Origin: an uncultured Gemella sp.
GTDB taxonomy: Bacteria > Bacillota > Bacilli > Staphylococcales > Gemellaceae
NCBI RefSeq assembly: GCF_900766305.1
Contig: NZ_CAAFUZ010000064.1
Coordinates: 1-64,000 of the forward strand
DNA length: 64,000 nt
Direction of reading: 5' to 3'
In this document: positions 54,748-64,000 of the stretch, piece by piece
How the letters are laid out: each line of letters opens with the position of its first letter
How positions within the stretch are numbered: the first letter of the stretch is position 1
Translations under genes and position numbers: made by a program
The notes under the pieces: generated by a model
Seen by the model: the letters and a program-made list of their open reading frames with translations, nothing else
Told to the model about the DNA's origin: nothing
Database searches by the model: none

Positions 54748-55413
54748 GTGGAAAAATTAGAAGCGGTAATATTTGATTTTGATGGAACTATTGTAGACAC
54801 AGAGAAAGTGTACTATGAAAATATGAGAGATCTAACTAAAGAGGTACTAGATCAAAAACTTGATAAGATGGATTATATTCAAAATGTTTCTGGAACGAAT
54901 GAAGAAACAAGTAAAAGATATTATAAAGAAAAATATGGTATGTCGAGTGAAGATTATGATGATTTCGAAGCGGAAATTACAAAGCGTATTCTAGATAATT
55001 ATCATAATGCTCCAGTATTACCGGGAATTGCAGAACTTATGGAATATCTGTATAACAAAGGAATTAAGATGGCAGTTGCATCAAATGGAAAGAGAGAGCA
55101 TATAGAAACTGGACTACAAAGAAAAGGTTTTGAGAAATATATTTCTGCTATTGCAACAAAAGCGGAAGTAAGTAATCCAAAACCTGCTCCAGATATTTAT
55201 TTGCTAGCTGCTGAGAAGTTAGGTGCAAACATAAATAATTCTATAGCTATAGAGGATTCACGTCCAGGTGCATTAGGAGCAGTAGCCTCAGGAGCAACAT
55301 TAATCCTACAAACAAATGATATTACAAAACATATGGACTTCACAGGAGTGGATTATAAATATAAAGATGTAGATTTAGTTGAAACAATTAAAGAAATTGT
55401 TGAGAATAAATAG
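54748..55413 (+). CDS. HAD-superfamily hydrolase, beta-phosphoglucomutase-like
   Basis: Motif I FDFDGTIVDTE with the nucleophile Asp, motif II Ser in VASNGK, motif III Lys in SNPKPAPDIY and motif IV EDSRPGA are all present. The alpha-helical cap after motif I places it with the phosphoglycolate phosphatase/beta-phosphoglucomutase subgroup. GTG start after AAGGAG; 221 residues. The substrate cannot be told; the neighbours give no clue. Confidence 0.87.
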   Translation: MEKLEAVIFDFDGTIVDTEKVYYENMRDLTKEVLDQKLDKMDYIQNVSGTNEETSKRYYKEKYGMSSEDYDDFEAEITKRILDNYHNAPVLPGIAELMEYLYNKGIKMAVASNGKREHIETGLQRKGFEKYISAIATKAEVSNPKPAPDIYLLAAEKLGANINNSIAIEDSRPGALGAVASGATLILQTNDITKHMDFTGVDYKYKDVDLVETIKEIVENK

Positions 55414-55491
55414 TATACAAAAACTACTCAGAGGAGTATAATAAAATTATTAAGAGTAATCTTAAAATCGAATATACAAAGGGAGACAGTT

Positions 55492-55878
55492 ATGTATACG
55501 TCTAATTTAAAAATTAAAGAAGGATTTACTTCACATGCAACTACACCGCTTGGTGGAGAATATAAAATGTTTATAGAAGAAAGTAAAGATGGTCCAATGG
55601 ATCTATTTGCTACAGCATACAATGGATGCATTAGTATGTGTGCAAAAGGATATTTCTTCAGAGCATATGAGTTAGTAGATTTAGTAATTGAAACTGAATT
55701 GGTTGTTGATTACGATAATAGAAAAATTGTAGCTAATGTTCATGTAGATAGAACAGAAGATCAACTAGCTTCTGGAGATAGACAAGGTGTACTAGATAAT
55801 ATTAAACTACGTTGTAAAGTATCTCACTTATTATCTTCTGATTTAGAAATACAATATAATATTTTACCGTTAAAATAA
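55492..55878 (+). CDS. OsmC-family protein
   Basis: 128 residues with the OsmC fold pattern: N-terminal strands (FTSHATTPLGGEYKMFIEES), the helix with Cys in FATAYNGCISMCAKGYF, and a second conserved Cys near LRCKVSHLLSSDLEI. Two cysteines in these places support thiol-dependent hydroperoxide reduction, although the arrangement is closer to YhfA/OsmC-like proteins than to Ohr. AAAGGGAG precedes the ATG. Confidence 0.82.
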   Translation: MYTSNLKIKEGFTSHATTPLGGEYKMFIEESKDGPMDLFATAYNGCISMCAKGYFFRAYELVDLVIETELVVDYDNRKIVANVHVDRTEDQLASGDRQGVLDNIKLRCKVSHLLSSDLEIQYNILPLK

Positions 55879-55889
55879 AATAAATAAAT

Positions 55890-55926
55890 GAAAAACTTAG
55901 GGTCAAAAAACTCTAAGTTTTTTTAT
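55890..55926 (+). terminator. Terminator of the OsmC-family gene
   Basis: AAACTTAGGGT / ACTCTAAGTTT with a CAAAAA loop and seven T. Confidence 0.9.
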
Positions 55927-56047
55927 TTTTGGTGAAGAAAATAAATTATTTCTTCTATATAATAAAGATTATTTTAGCAAGAGAAAAATGAATAAAAAAA
56001 TAGAAAACATATTCATAAAATTTTTTAAAATTTTTTCGTCAAAACTC

Positions 56048-56076
56048 TTGCATTATATGCTTTAACCATGTATAAT
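56048..56076 (+). promoter_or_regulatory. Promoter of the S10/spc ribosomal protein operon
   Basis: -35 TTGCAT and a perfect -10 TATAAT at 17-bp spacing, with TG two bases before the -10 and AT-rich A-tracts upstream that could act as an UP element. The transcript should start near 56083. Confidence 0.88.
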
Positions 56077-56082
56077 AATAAA

Positions 56083-56219
56083 TGTTGGTCTTGCAAAAGA
56101 CTTGCGTTGAAGCGAAAGGTTACTGACACGCCCGGCCGCTTTGCCATGGCATGGCGTGCTGGAGAACTTTCGTGGAGAAGTCGCTACTAGATAGCGGCGA
56201 ATAAATGTATAGGAGGAGA
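56083..56219 (+). promoter_or_regulatory. Structured 5' leader of the S10 operon
   Basis: A GC-rich island in an AT-rich genome. Pairings: GTCTT / AAGAC, then a long stem CGAAAGGTT (56113-56121) / AACTTTCG (56165-56172) capped by CACGCC (56127-56132) / GGCGTG (56153-56158), with palindrome GCCATGGC in the loop; a last hairpin CGCTA / TAGCG precedes the ribosome binding site. The CCCGGCCGCTTTGCC core resembles leaders seen before rpsJ in other Firmicutes, where autoregulation by a ribosomal protein is likely. Confidence 0.72.
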
Positions 56220-56223
56220 AATG

Positions 56224-56532
56224 ATGGCAAAACAAAAAATTCGTATTCGTCTTAAAGGATATGATCACAGATTAGTAGATCAAAGTGCAGAGAAAATTGT
56301 TGAAACTGCAAAACGTTCTGGAGCAAAAGTTTCTGGACCAATTCCATTACCAACGGAAAAAGCAGTATACACAATCTTACGTTCAGTTCACATTTACAAA
56401 GATAGCCGTGAACAATTCGAACAACGTACACACAAACGCCTAATCGATATTATTGAACCAACACAAAAAACAGTTGACGCTTTAATCAGCTTAAACTTAC
56501 CATCAGGTGTTGACATCGAATTAAAATTATAA
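56224..56532 (+). CDS. rpsJ: 30S ribosomal protein S10
   Basis: 102 residues from the second of two adjacent ATG codons, which has AGGAGG seven bases upstream and matches the family start [12 protein letters not shown]10 sits in the 30S head and, with NusB, also takes part in transcription antitermination. [10 protein letters not shown] and THKRLIDI are diagnostic. It is the first gene of the S10 operon. Confidence 0.97.
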   Translation: MAKQKIRIRLKGYDHRLVDQSAEKIVETAKRSGAKVSGPIPLPTEKAVYTILRSVHIYKDSREQFEQRTHKRLIDIIEPTQKTVDALISLNLPSGVDIELKL

Positions 56533-56551
56533 TTATAGGAGGTGACTTTCG

Positions 56552-57214
56552 ATGACCAAAGGTATCTTAGGAAGAAAAGTAGGTATGACTCAAATCTTCG
56601 CTGAAAATGGAGAATTAATCCCAGTAACAGTAGTTGAAGCGAAAGGTAACGTCGTATTACAAAAGAAAACAGAAGAAGTTGAAGGATACAACGCAATCCA
56701 ATTAGGATTCGACGATAAACGTCCTTACGACAAAGAGCGTAAAGACCGTTTAGTAAAAGTTGCGAACAAACCTGAACAAGGTCACGCAGATAAAGCAAAC
56801 ACTGCTCCAAAACGTTTCGTACGCGAAATCAGAGATGCAGAAGTTGCTAATTATGAAGTAGGTCAAGAAGTCCAAGTTGATATTTTTGCAGCAGGGGACT
56901 TAGTTGACGTAACAGGAGTAAGTAAAGGTAAAGGATTCCAAGGGGCTATCAAGCGTCATGGACAAAGCCGCGGACCAATGGCTCACGGTTCTCGTTACCA
57001 CCGTCGTCCTGGGTCAATGGGACCTGTAGCACCTAACCGTGTATTCAAAGGTAAAGCATTACCAGGTCAAATGGGTGGAGTTACAGTTACTACTCAAAAC
57101 TTAGAAATCGTAAGCGTAGATGTAGAAAATGGATTAATCCTAGTTAAAGGATGTATTCCAGGATCTAAAAAAAGCTTCGTAAAAATCCAATCAGCAGTTA
57201 AATCTGGTAAATAA
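56552..57214 (+). CDS. rplC: 50S ribosomal protein L3
   Basis: 220 residues, slightly longer than usual. N-terminal [14 protein letters not shown] and the long loop [20 protein letters not shown] that reaches the peptidyl transferase centre are conserved. TAGGAGGTGA precedes the ATG. L3 helps start 50S assembly. Confidence 0.98.
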   Translation: MTKGILGRKVGMTQIFAENGELIPVTVVEAKGNVVLQKKTEEVEGYNAIQLGFDDKRPYDKERKDRLVKVANKPEQGHADKANTAPKRFVREIRDAEVANYEVGQEVQVDIFAAGDLVDVTGVSKGKGFQGAIKRHGQSRGPMAHGSRYHRRPGSMGPVAPNRVFKGKALPGQMGGVTVTTQNLEIVSVDVENGLILVKGCIPGSKKSFVKIQSAVKSGK

Positions 57215-57246
57215 TCGGAAAATATACGGAAGGAGGAAATTAGATA

Positions 57247-57870
57247 ATGCCACAATTAGATTTATTTAAACAAGACGGTACTAAAGTTGGTGCAGTTGAA
57301 GCTAATGATGCAGTATTCGGAATTGAACCAAATCAACACGTTTTATTCCAAGCTGTAACTTTACAAAGAGCATCACTTCGTCAAGGTACACACAAAACAA
57401 AAGGACGTTCTGAAGTTTCAGGTGGTGGTCGCAAACCATGGCGTCAAAAAGGAACAGGTCGTGCTCGTCAAGGATCTATCCGTTCACCACAATGGCGTGG
57501 AGGTGGAATTGTATTCGGACCTACACCACGTAGCTACAGCTTCAAAATGCCTCGTAAAATGCGTCGTTTAGCATTACGTTCTGCTTTATCTTCTAAAGTA
57601 GCAGCTAACGAAGTATTTGCATTAGAAAGCTTATCATTTGATACAATTAAAACTAAAAACTTTAAAGAAATGTTATCAAACCTTAGCCTAGAGAAAAAAG
57701 TATTATTCGTAGTTACTGAACTAGAAGAAAATACTGTTTTATCAGGAAGAAACATTCCAGGAGTTGAATTCGTAGAAACAACTGGTCTTAACGTATTAGA
57801 CATCTTAGGAAGCAACAAAGTTGTATTCACTAAAGATGCAGTAGAAAAAGTTGGGGAGGTATTAGCATAA
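57247..57870 (+). CDS. rplD: 50S ribosomal protein L4
   Basis: 207 residues. The extended loop [20 protein letters not shown] lines the exit tunnel and is a site of macrolide-resistance mutations in other bacteria. In E. coli L4 represses this operon; in Firmicutes that is not established. Its stop codon overlaps the rplW start by one base, giving translational coupling. Confidence 0.98.
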   Translation: MPQLDLFKQDGTKVGAVEANDAVFGIEPNQHVLFQAVTLQRASLRQGTHKTKGRSEVSGGGRKPWRQKGTGRARQGSIRSPQWRGGGIVFGPTPRSYSFKMPRKMRRLALRSALSSKVAANEVFALESLSFDTIKTKNFKEMLSNLSLEKKVLFVVTELEENTVLSGRNIPGVEFVETTGLNVLDILGSNKVVFTKDAVEKVGEVLA

Positions 57871-58151
57871 TGGAAGCACGCGATATTATCAAACGCCCAG
57901 TACTAACTGAAAAAAGTTATTTATTAATGCAAGAAAATAAATACACTTTCCTAGTAGACACACGCGCTCACAAAACTCAAATTAAACAAGCTATCGAAGA
58001 AATCTTCGGAGTTAAAGTTGAGAAAGTAAACGTAATGAACTACAAACCAAAATTCCGTCGTGTTGGAAGATACGGTGGTTACACTAACAAACGTAGAAAA
58101 GCAATCGTTAAGTTAGCAGAAGGACAAACAATCGAAGGATTATTCGCTTAA
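57870..58151 (+). CDS. rplW: 50S ribosomal protein L23
   Basis: 93 residues beginning [17 protein letters not shown], the family signature. L23 lies at the tunnel exit and docks trigger factor and the signal recognition particle. GGGGAGGT inside the end of rplD is its ribosome binding site; start overlaps the rplD stop. Confidence 0.98.
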   Translation: MEARDIIKRPVLTEKSYLLMQENKYTFLVDTRAHKTQIKQAIEEIFGVKVEKVNVMNYKPKFRRVGRYGGYTNKRRKAIVKLAEGQTIEGLFA

Positions 58152-58186
58152 GAATAACAAATACCATTAAGGAGGAAAAATGACAA

Positions 58187-59017
58187 ATGGCAATTAAAGT
58201 ATATAAAGCTATAACTAACGGTCGTCGTAACATGACATCATTAGATTTCGCGGAAATTACAACTAACAAACCAGAAAAGTCATTATTAGCGCCGCTACCG
58301 AAAAAAGCGGGAAGAAATAACCAAGGTAAAATCACTGTTCGTCACCACGGTGGAGGACACAAGAAACAATACCGTATTATTGACTTCAAGAGAAATAAAG
58401 ACAACGTACCAGCAAAAGTTGCTACTATCGAGTACGATCCAAACCGTTCAGCAAACATCGCTCTATTACACTATGTTGATGGAGAAAAAAGATACATCAT
58501 CGCTCCTAAAGAACTTAAAGTAGGACAAATCGTAGTATCTGGTGAAACAGCTGATATTAAAGTTGGTAATGCATTACCACTAGCAAACATCCCTGTAGGG
58601 ACATTAATTCACAACATCGAACTTAAACCTGGTAAAGGTGGACAATTAGTACGTTCTGCTGGAGCAAGTGCTCAAGTACTTGGTAAAGAAGGTAAATACG
58701 TATTAGTACGTCTTAAATCAGGAGAAGTAAGAATGATCTTAGCAACTTGCCGTGCTACAATCGGTGAAGTTGGTAACGAACAACACGGACTAGTAAATAT
58801 CGGTAAAGCCGGTAGAACTCGTTGGTTAGGTAAAAGACCAACTGTACGTGGATCTGTTATGAACCCGAACGATCACCCACACGGTGGTGGTGAAGGACGT
58901 ACTTCAATCGGACGTAAATCACCAATGTCACCATGGGGTAAACCTACTCTTGGTAAGAAAACTCGTTCTAAAAAAGCTCGTTCAAACAAATTTATCGTAC
59001 GTGCTAGAACTAAATAA
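58187..59017 (+). CDS. rplB: 50S ribosomal protein L2
   Basis: 276 residues. The C-terminal [15 protein letters not shown] contains the conserved His near the peptidyl transferase centre. The central [19 protein letters not shown] is typical. AAGGAGGAAAAATGACAA precedes the ATG. An 88-bp spacer with a hairpin follows. Confidence 0.98.
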   Translation: MAIKVYKAITNGRRNMTSLDFAEITTNKPEKSLLAPLPKKAGRNNQGKITVRHHGGGHKKQYRIIDFKRNKDNVPAKVATIEYDPNRSANIALLHYVDGEKRYIIAPKELKVGQIVVSGETADIKVGNALPLANIPVGTLIHNIELKPGKGGQLVRSAGASAQVLGKEGKYVLVRLKSGEVRMILATCRATIGEVGNEQHGLVNIGKAGRTRWLGKRPTVRGSVMNPNDHPHGGGEGRTSIGRKSPMSPWGKPTLGKKTRSKKARSNKFIVRARTK

Positions 59018-59039
59018 TAAATTTAAACAAAGGTTAGTT

Positions 59040-59063
59040 GGTGAGGAGCAAGTGCTCTTTACC
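59040..59063 (+). other. Hairpin in the rplB-rpsS spacer
   Basis: Ten base pairs, including two G-T wobbles (GGTGAGGAGC / GCTCTTTACC), with an AAGT loop. No T run follows, so it is not a terminator. It could be an RNA processing or ribosomal protein binding site; this spacer is the longest inside the operon. Confidence 0.55.
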
Positions 59064-59104
59064 AAAGCCTTAAGTATGCAAAGTATCGGAAAGGAGATAA
59101 CACA

Positions 59105-59383
59105 ATGGCTCGTAGTTTAAAAAAAGGACCATTCGCTGATCACCACTTATTAGCAAAAGTTGAAAAAATGAACGAACAAGAAAAGAAACAAGTAATTAAA
59201 ACTTGGTCTCGTCGTTCAACAATCTTCCCAACATTCATAGGACTTACTTTTGCAGTATATGACGGAAGAAAACATGTACCTGTATATGTGACTGAAGATA
59301 TGGTAGGACACAAATTAGGTGAGTTTGCACCAACAAGAACTTACAAAGGTCACGTTGCAGACGACAGAAAAACAAGAAGATAA
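59105..59383 (+). CDS. rpsS: 30S ribosomal protein S19
   Basis: 92 residues with [10 protein letters not shown] and the C-terminal [14 protein letters not shown]19 forms part of the 30S head near the A-site tRNA and bridges to the 50S. AAAGGAGATAAC is its ribosome binding site. Confidence 0.98.
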   Translation: MARSLKKGPFADHHLLAKVEKMNEQEKKQVIKTWSRRSTIFPTFIGLTFAVYDGRKHVPVYVTEDMVGHKLGEFAPTRTYKGHVADDRKTRR

Positions 59384-59416
59384 TTTAGAAATTAGTAAAA
59401 TCAAGGAGGCACATTC

Positions 59417-59752
59417 ATGGAGTCAAAAGCAATCGCTAAGACAGTCCGCATCGCTCCTCGTAAAGTAAGACTAGTATTAGACTTAGTACGTGGGAAAAAA
59501 GTGGGCGAAGCATTAGGAATTTTAGAATTCACAACTAAATCAGCTTCTTTACCAGTAGCTAAAGTTATTAAATCAGCTGCTGCTAACGCTGAACACAACT
59601 ATGGAATGAATGTAGAAGACTTAGTAGTATCACAAGCATTTGCAAATGAAGGACCAACTCTTAAAAGATTCCGTCCAAGAGCAAAAGGTGCTGCAAGTTC
59701 AATCAACAAAAGAACAAGTCACATCACTATCGTTTTAAGTGATAACAAATAA
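59417..59752 (+). CDS. rplV: 50S ribosomal protein L22
   Basis: 111 residues. [18 protein letters not shown] and the C-terminal tunnel hairpin [21 protein letters not shown] are conserved; the hairpin is another macrolide-contact region. CAAGGAGG precedes the ATG. Confidence 0.98.
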   Translation: MESKAIAKTVRIAPRKVRLVLDLVRGKKVGEALGILEFTTKSASLPVAKVIKSAAANAEHNYGMNVEDLVVSQAFANEGPTLKRFRPRAKGAASSINKRTSHITIVLSDNK

Positions 59753-59803
59753 TAAAAATTAAGAAATTATAAAAGCTAAACTAGTTAAAGGAGGCTACAA
59801 ACT

Positions 59804-60457
59804 GTGGGTCAAAAAGTACATCCAATAGGCTTACGTGTTGGAGTTATTCGTGATTGGGATTCAAAATGGTATGCGGAGAAAGATTTCGCTGCTAACTTAC
59901 ACGAAGATTTCAAAATCCGTGAGTTCATCAGTAAACAATTAAAAGACGCTTCAGTTTCTAAAGTAGAAATTGAAAGATTTGATAAGAAAGTAAACATTTC
60001 AGTACACACTGGTAAACCAGGTATGGTTATCGGTAAAGGTGGTTCTGAAATCGATAAATTAAGATTAGAATTAAACAAATTAACTGGAAAAAGAGTACAC
60101 ATTAATGTAGTTGAAATCAAAAAAGTTGATATCGACGCTAAATTAGTAGCTGAAAACATTGCTCGTCAATTAGAAGCTCGTGTATCATTCCGTCGTGCTC
60201 AAAAACAAGCTATCCAAAGAGCTATGAGAGCAGGAGCTAAAGGAATTAAAACTCAAGTATCAGGACGTCTTGGTGGAGCAGATATCGCTCGTGCAGAACA
60301 CTACTCAGAAGGTTCAGTGCCACTACACACATTAAGAGCAGACATCGACTACGCTCACGAAGAAGCAGATACTACATATGGTAAACTTGGAGTTAAAGTT
60401 TGGATTAACCGTGGTGAAGTATTACCAACTAGAAAATCTGAAAAAGGAGGTAACTAA
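59804..60457 (+). CDS. rpsC: 30S ribosomal protein S3
   Basis: 217 residues starting at GTG ([12 protein letters not shown]). The type II KH motif [13 protein letters not shown] is intact; S3 sits at the mRNA entry tunnel and contributes to helicase activity. AAAGGAGG lies upstream. Confidence 0.98.
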   Translation: MGQKVHPIGLRVGVIRDWDSKWYAEKDFAANLHEDFKIREFISKQLKDASVSKVEIERFDKKVNISVHTGKPGMVIGKGGSEIDKLRLELNKLTGKRVHINVVEIKKVDIDAKLVAENIARQLEARVSFRRAQKQAIQRAMRAGAKGIKTQVSGRLGGADIARAEHYSEGSVPLHTLRADIDYAHEEADTTYGKLGVKVWINRGEVLPTRKSEKGGN

Positions 60458-60460
60458 TTT

Positions 60461-60886
60461 ATGTTAATGCCTAAACGTGTTAAATATCGTCGTCAACACA
60501 GACAATCAACAAAAGGTAAATCTAAAGGCGGAAACGTAGTAGATTTCGGTGAATTTGGATTACAAGCTACTACTGCAGCAAGAGTTACTTCTCGTCAAAT
60601 AGAAGCTGCTCGTATAGCGATGACTCGTTATATGAAACGTGGTGGTAAAGTTTGGATTAAAATCTTCCCTCACATGCCTTACACTAAAAAACCATTAGAA
60701 GTACGTATGGGATCTGGTAAAGGTGCAGTAGAAGGATGGGTTGCAATCGTTAAACCAGGTAGAGTGATGTTCGAAGTTGCTGGAGTAAGTGAAGAAGTTG
60801 CACGTGAAGCTCTAAGACTTGCATCTCACAAGTTACCTGTTAAATGTAAATTTGTAAAACGTGAAGAAACAGGTGGTGAAGCATAA
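60461..60886 (+). CDS. rplP: 50S ribosomal protein L16
   Basis: 141 residues starting [14 protein letters not shown], as in relatives. It binds near the A site and helps late 50S assembly. GGRMGSGKG-type motif ([15 protein letters not shown]) is present. AAAGGAGG lies at the end of rpsC, and the stop overlaps the rpmC start by one base. Confidence 0.98.
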   Translation: MLMPKRVKYRRQHRQSTKGKSKGGNVVDFGEFGLQATTAARVTSRQIEAARIAMTRYMKRGGKVWIKIFPHMPYTKKPLEVRMGSGKGAVEGWVAIVKPGRVMFEVAGVSEEVAREALRLASHKLPVKCKFVKREETGGEA

Positions 60887-61095
60887 TGAAAACAAATGAA
60901 TTCAAATCAATGATTAGAGAATTAACTTCACAAGAGTTAGAAACAAAAATCAAAGAATTAAAAGAAGAGCTTTTCAACTTACGCTTCCAATTGGCAACTG
61001 GTCAATTAGAAAATACAGCTCGTATTAGTCAAGTTAGAAAATCAATCGCTCGTATGAAAACTGTTATTCGCGAAAGAGAATTAGCGAATAAATAA
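60886..61095 (+). CDS. rpmC: 50S ribosomal protein L29
   Basis: 69-residue helical hairpin protein: [46 protein letters not shown]29 lies next to L23 at the tunnel exit. Coupled to rplP through overlapping stop and start codons. Confidence 0.97.
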   Translation: MKTNEFKSMIRELTSQELETKIKELKEELFNLRFQLATGQLENTARISQVRKSIARMKTVIRERELANK

Positions 61096-61109
61096 TATAG
61101 GAGGCAAAC

Positions 61110-61373
61110 ATGACTGAGAGAAATGATAGAAAAGTTTACGTTGGAAAAGTAGTTTCTGATAAAATGGACAAAACAATCACAGTTTTAGTAGAAACTTACA
61201 AAAAACACCCTCTATACGGTAAACGTGTTAAATATTCTAAAAAATTCAAAGCACATGATGAAAACAATGTTGCTAAATTAAATGATATCGTTAAAATAAT
61301 GGAAACTCGTCCATTATCTGCAACTAAAAACTTCCGTTTAGTAGAAGTAGTAGAAGAAGCAGTTATAATCTAA
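61110..61373 (+). CDS. rpsQ: 30S ribosomal protein S17
   Basis: 87-residue OB-fold protein with [17 protein letters not shown] and the loop [13 protein letters not shown]. It binds the 5' domain of 16S rRNA early in assembly. ATAGGAGG precedes the ATG. Confidence 0.97.
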   Translation: MTERNDRKVYVGKVVSDKMDKTITVLVETYKKHPLYGKRVKYSKKFKAHDENNVAKLNDIVKIMETRPLSATKNFRLVEVVEEAVII

Positions 61374-61394
61374 TAAAACTAGGATAAACCCTAA

Positions 61395-61781
<387 letters not shown>

Positions 61782-61817
61782 TATAAAAAGTACAGTAAAG
61801 AAGGAGGTTAACAAGAA

Positions 61818-62123
61818 ATGTTCATTAAAAAAGGTGATAAAGTTGTAGTAATTACTGGTAAAGACAAAGGTAAAGTTGGTACAGTAATCGAAGCTCAACC
61901 TAAAAAAGATCGTGTTGTTGTAGAAGGTGTTAACATCATTAAAAAACACGTTAAGAATTCTCAAGATGCACCTCAAGGTGGAATCGTTGAAAAAGAAGCA
62001 GCAATTCACGTATCAAACGTAATGTTACAAGATCCTGAAACTGGAAAAGCGACAAGAGTACGTTTCGAAACAAAAGATGGTAAGAAAGTACGTATCGCAG
62101 TAAAATCAGGAAAAGAAATATAA
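61818..62123 (+). CDS. rplX: 50S ribosomal protein L24
   Basis: 101 residues with the KOW motif [18 protein letters not shown] at the N-terminus. An early 50S assembly protein. GAAGGAGG lies upstream of the ATG. Confidence 0.98.
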   Translation: MFIKKGDKVVVITGKDKGKVGTVIEAQPKKDRVVVEGVNIIKKHVKNSQDAPQGGIVEKEAAIHVSNVMLQDPETGKATRVRFETKDGKKVRIAVKSGKEI

Positions 62124-62154
62124 TAATAGTTGAAGAAAGGAGGCACTATTTTAG

Positions 62155-62694
62155 ATGGCTCGTTTAGAAGATAAATTTAAATCTGAGATAACAAAAGAAT
62201 TAATGACAAAATTTGAGTACAGCAGTGTAATGCAAGTACCAAAAATTGAAAAAATCGTAATTAACATGGGTGTAGGTGATGCTGTGCAAAACTCTAAAGC
62301 CCTAGACAACGCAGTAGCAGAATTAGCTTTAATTTCTGGTCAAAAACCATTAGTAACAAGAGCTAAAAAATCAATCGCTACTTACAGACTTCGTGAAGGT
62401 ATGCCTATCGGGGCTAAAGTTACTTTACGTGGAGAAAGAATGTATGAATTCTTCGATAAATTAGTAACTGTAGCACTTCCACGTGTACGTGACTTCCACG
62501 GTGTTTCTAAAAAAGCATTCGATGGTCGTGGTAACTACACACTAGGTGTTAAAGAACAATTAATTTTCCCTGAAATTGATTACGATAAAGTAAGTAAAGT
62601 ACGTGGTATGGACATCGTTATAGTAACTACAGCTAACACTGATGAAGAAGCTCGTGAGTTATTAACACAATGTGGAATGCCATTCGCAAAATAA
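62155..62694 (+). CDS. rplE: 50S ribosomal protein L5
   Basis: 179 residues; binds 5S rRNA in the central protuberance. [36 protein letters not shown] and the C-terminal [19 protein letters not shown] are diagnostic. AAAGGAGG precedes the ATG. Confidence 0.98.
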   Translation: MARLEDKFKSEITKELMTKFEYSSVMQVPKIEKIVINMGVGDAVQNSKALDNAVAELALISGQKPLVTRAKKSIATYRLREGMPIGAKVTLRGERMYEFFDKLVTVALPRVRDFHGVSKKAFDGRGNYTLGVKEQLIFPEIDYDKVSKVRGMDIVIVTTANTDEEARELLTQCGMPFAK

Positions 62695-62715
62695 GAAAGG
62701 TGAGGTAAAAGACAC

Positions 62716-62985
62716 ATGGCTAAAAAAGCAATGGTAGAGCGTGAATTAAAACGCCAAAAATTAGTTGACAAGTATGCAGCTAAAAGAGCGGAATTAAAAG
62801 CTAAAGGTGATTACATCGGACTTAGCAAACTTCCAAAAAACTCAGCTCCAGCTCGTCTACACAATCGTTGTAGCATTACTGGACGTCCTCACGGATACAT
62901 TGGAAAATTTGGAATCAGCCGTATTAAATTCCGTGAATTAGCTTACAAAGGACAAATTCCTGGAGTTAAAAAAGCAAGTTGGTAA
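62716..62985 (+). CDS. rpsN: 30S ribosomal protein S14, zinc-free (C-minus) type
   Basis: 89 residues with [17 protein letters not shown] and the C-terminal [18 protein letters not shown] end ([10 protein letters not shown]). Only one cysteine is present, so the CxxC zinc ribbon of the short 61-residue form is absent. Many Firmicutes keep the zinc form at this place in the operon and a zinc-free copy elsewhere under Zur control. Here the zinc-free form occupies the operon position. GAAAGGTGAGG lies upstream. Confidence 0.95.
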   Translation: MAKKAMVERELKRQKLVDKYAAKRAELKAKGDYIGLSKLPKNSAPARLHNRCSITGRPHGYIGKFGISRIKFRELAYKGQIPGVKKASW

Positions 62986-63017
62986 TATATTAGTAGAAGA
63001 AAGGAGGATTTATCCTA

Positions 63018-63413
63018 ATGACAATGACAGATCCTATCGCAGATATGCTAACACGTATTCGTAATGCTAACATGGTTAAACACGAAACATTAGAATTACC
63101 TGCGTCAAATATTAAAAAGCAAATTGCAGAAATCTTAAAACAAGAAGGTTTCATTAAAGATGTAGAATACATCGAAGACAACAAACAAGGAAAACTTAAA
63201 CTTACTCTTAAATACTCAAAAGGTGAAAGAGTAATTAAAGGAATTAAAAGAATTTCAAAACCTGGTTTACGTGTATACGCTAAAGCAGATGAACTGCCAA
63301 GAGTATTAAACGGACTAGGAATAGCAATCGTATCAACTTCAACTGGAGTTGTAACTGATAAAGTTGCTCGTAAAAATAACACAGGTGGAGAAGTATTAGC
63401 TTACATCTGGTAA
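63018..63413 (+). CDS. rpsH: 30S ribosomal protein S8
   Basis: 131 residues starting [18 protein letters not shown]. The C-terminal RNA-binding [26 protein letters not shown] is conserved. In E. coli S8 autoregulates the spc operon. AAAGGAGGATTT precedes the ATG. Confidence 0.98.
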   Translation: MTMTDPIADMLTRIRNANMVKHETLELPASNIKKQIAEILKQEGFIKDVEYIEDNKQGKLKLTLKYSKGERVIKGIKRISKPGLRVYAKADELPRVLNGLGIAIVSTSTGVVTDKVARKNNTGGEVLAYIW

Positions 63414-63436
63414 TATTATAAGGAGGTGCCAATTAA

Positions 63437-63973
63437 ATGTCACGTATAGGTAATAAAGTTATTACAGTACCTGCAGGGGTTGAAGTTAACATCGTTGATA
63501 ACTTCGCAACAGTTAAAGGACCTAAAGGTGAATTAAAACAACAATTTGATAAAGACATGACTTTCAACATTGAAGGAAGTGAAATCACAGTAGTACGTCC
63601 ATCTGACTCTAAACGTCACCGTACAGTACACGGAACAACTCGTGCTATCTTAGCAAACATGGTTGAAGGTGTATCAACTGGATTCAAAAAAGAACTTGAA
63701 TTAATCGGGGTTGGATACCGTGCTCAAATGCAAGGTAAAAAATTAGTACTAAGTGTTGGATACTCTCACCCAGTTGAATTCGAAGAAATCGATGGAATTA
63801 AATTAGGTGTTGAAGGAAACACTAAAGTTAGTATCGAAGGTATTAACAAAGAAGTAGTAGGACAATATGCAGCTAAAGTTCGTGCAGTACGTCCTCCAGA
63901 ACCTTATAAAGGTAAAGGTATTCGCTACGTTGGTGAATATGTTCGCCGTAAAGAAGGAAAAACTGGTAAATAA
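63437..63973 (+). CDS. rplF: 50S ribosomal protein L6
   Basis: 178 residues: [15 protein letters not shown] and the C-terminal [20 protein letters not shown] signature. L6 sits at the base of the L7/L12 stalk near the GTPase centre. AAGGAGGTG lies upstream. It is the last complete gene in the window. Confidence 0.98.
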   Translation: MSRIGNKVITVPAGVEVNIVDNFATVKGPKGELKQQFDKDMTFNIEGSEITVVRPSDSKRHRTVHGTTRAILANMVEGVSTGFKKELELIGVGYRAQMQGKKLVLSVGYSHPVEFEEIDGIKLGVEGNTKVSIEGINKEVVGQYAAKVRAVRPPEPYKGKGIRYVGEYVRRKEGKTGK

Positions 63974-63983
63974 TAGATAACAG

Positions 63984-64000
63984 AAAGGAGTGTTTCAAAT
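63984..64000 (+). promoter_or_regulatory. Ribosome binding site of the next operon gene (expected rplR)
   Basis: AAAGGAG followed by TGTTTCAAAT: the final AT is probably the first two bases of an ATG. By conserved gene order the next gene should encode L18. Confidence 0.7.

Overview
The window reads as a chromosomal segment of a low-GC, non-sporulating member of the Bacilli. Gemella or a close relative is my best guess. It rests on the AT-rich Gram-positive coding style, LPxTG surface proteins, fermentative metabolism (D-lactate dehydrogenase, pfkA-pyk), competence genes and a Bacillus-like tilS-hpt-ftsH order. There is no rRNA gene here to confirm it. I see no prophage, insertion sequence, CRISPR array or tRNA gene.

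Layout. 1-10 kb: the end of a coiled-coil repeat protein, a lipoprotein, acetyl-CoA acetyltransferase, a small membrane protein, ung, pepF, a DAO-type FAD oxidoreductase and a GlpT-like transporter. 10-17 kb: a shortened, active-site-degenerate pyruvate kinase paralogue, then cdaA-cdaR (c-di-AMP synthesis) with an extra three-helix membrane protein, a membrane nucleotide-sugar epimerase/dehydratase, and two duplicated 76-residue membrane proteins. 17-24 kb: an S1-domain protein, tilS, hpt, ftsH and a CtpE-like P-type ATPase. 24-34 kb: a 1,786-residue cell-wall subtilisin, a zinc macrodomain hydrolase, a short LPxTG protein, glpK and an unlisted 47-residue hydrophobic ORF. 34-44 kb: a helical protein with yaaA, a flavin reductase, dnaE-pfkA-pyk, and D-lactate dehydrogenase. 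44-56 kb: sdpR-sdpI with twin operators, an ABC exporter, a YdcF protein, tadA, rlmA, the competence pair coiA-dprA, nitroreductase, HAD and OsmC proteins. 56-64 kb: the S10/spc ribosomal protein operon from its promoter and structured leader to rplF, with the ribosome binding site of the next gene at the right edge.

How the parts fit. glpT and glpK would feed glycerol 3-phosphate and glycerol into glycolysis; pfkA, pyk and ldhD complete a fermentative route. ldhD has a good catabolite-repression (cre) match, and GlpK keeps the histidine that HPr phosphorylates in related enzymes. coiA and dprA indicate DNA uptake capacity. The subtilisin and the small LPxTG protein are surface factors.

The most notable points are: (1) the pyruvate kinase-like protein without a B domain, beside the c-di-AMP synthase genes; (2) a bimodular intergenic palindrome family whose 66-bp module occurs in opposite orientations at 5.0 and 24.0 kb; (3) twin identical operators flanking the sdpRI promoter; (4) candidate small RNAs and a candidate hydrophobic peptide gene; (5) a zinc-free type S14 gene inside the spc operon. 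Many start codons were moved to internal ATG/GTG codons with proper ribosome binding sites; these are noted per gene.
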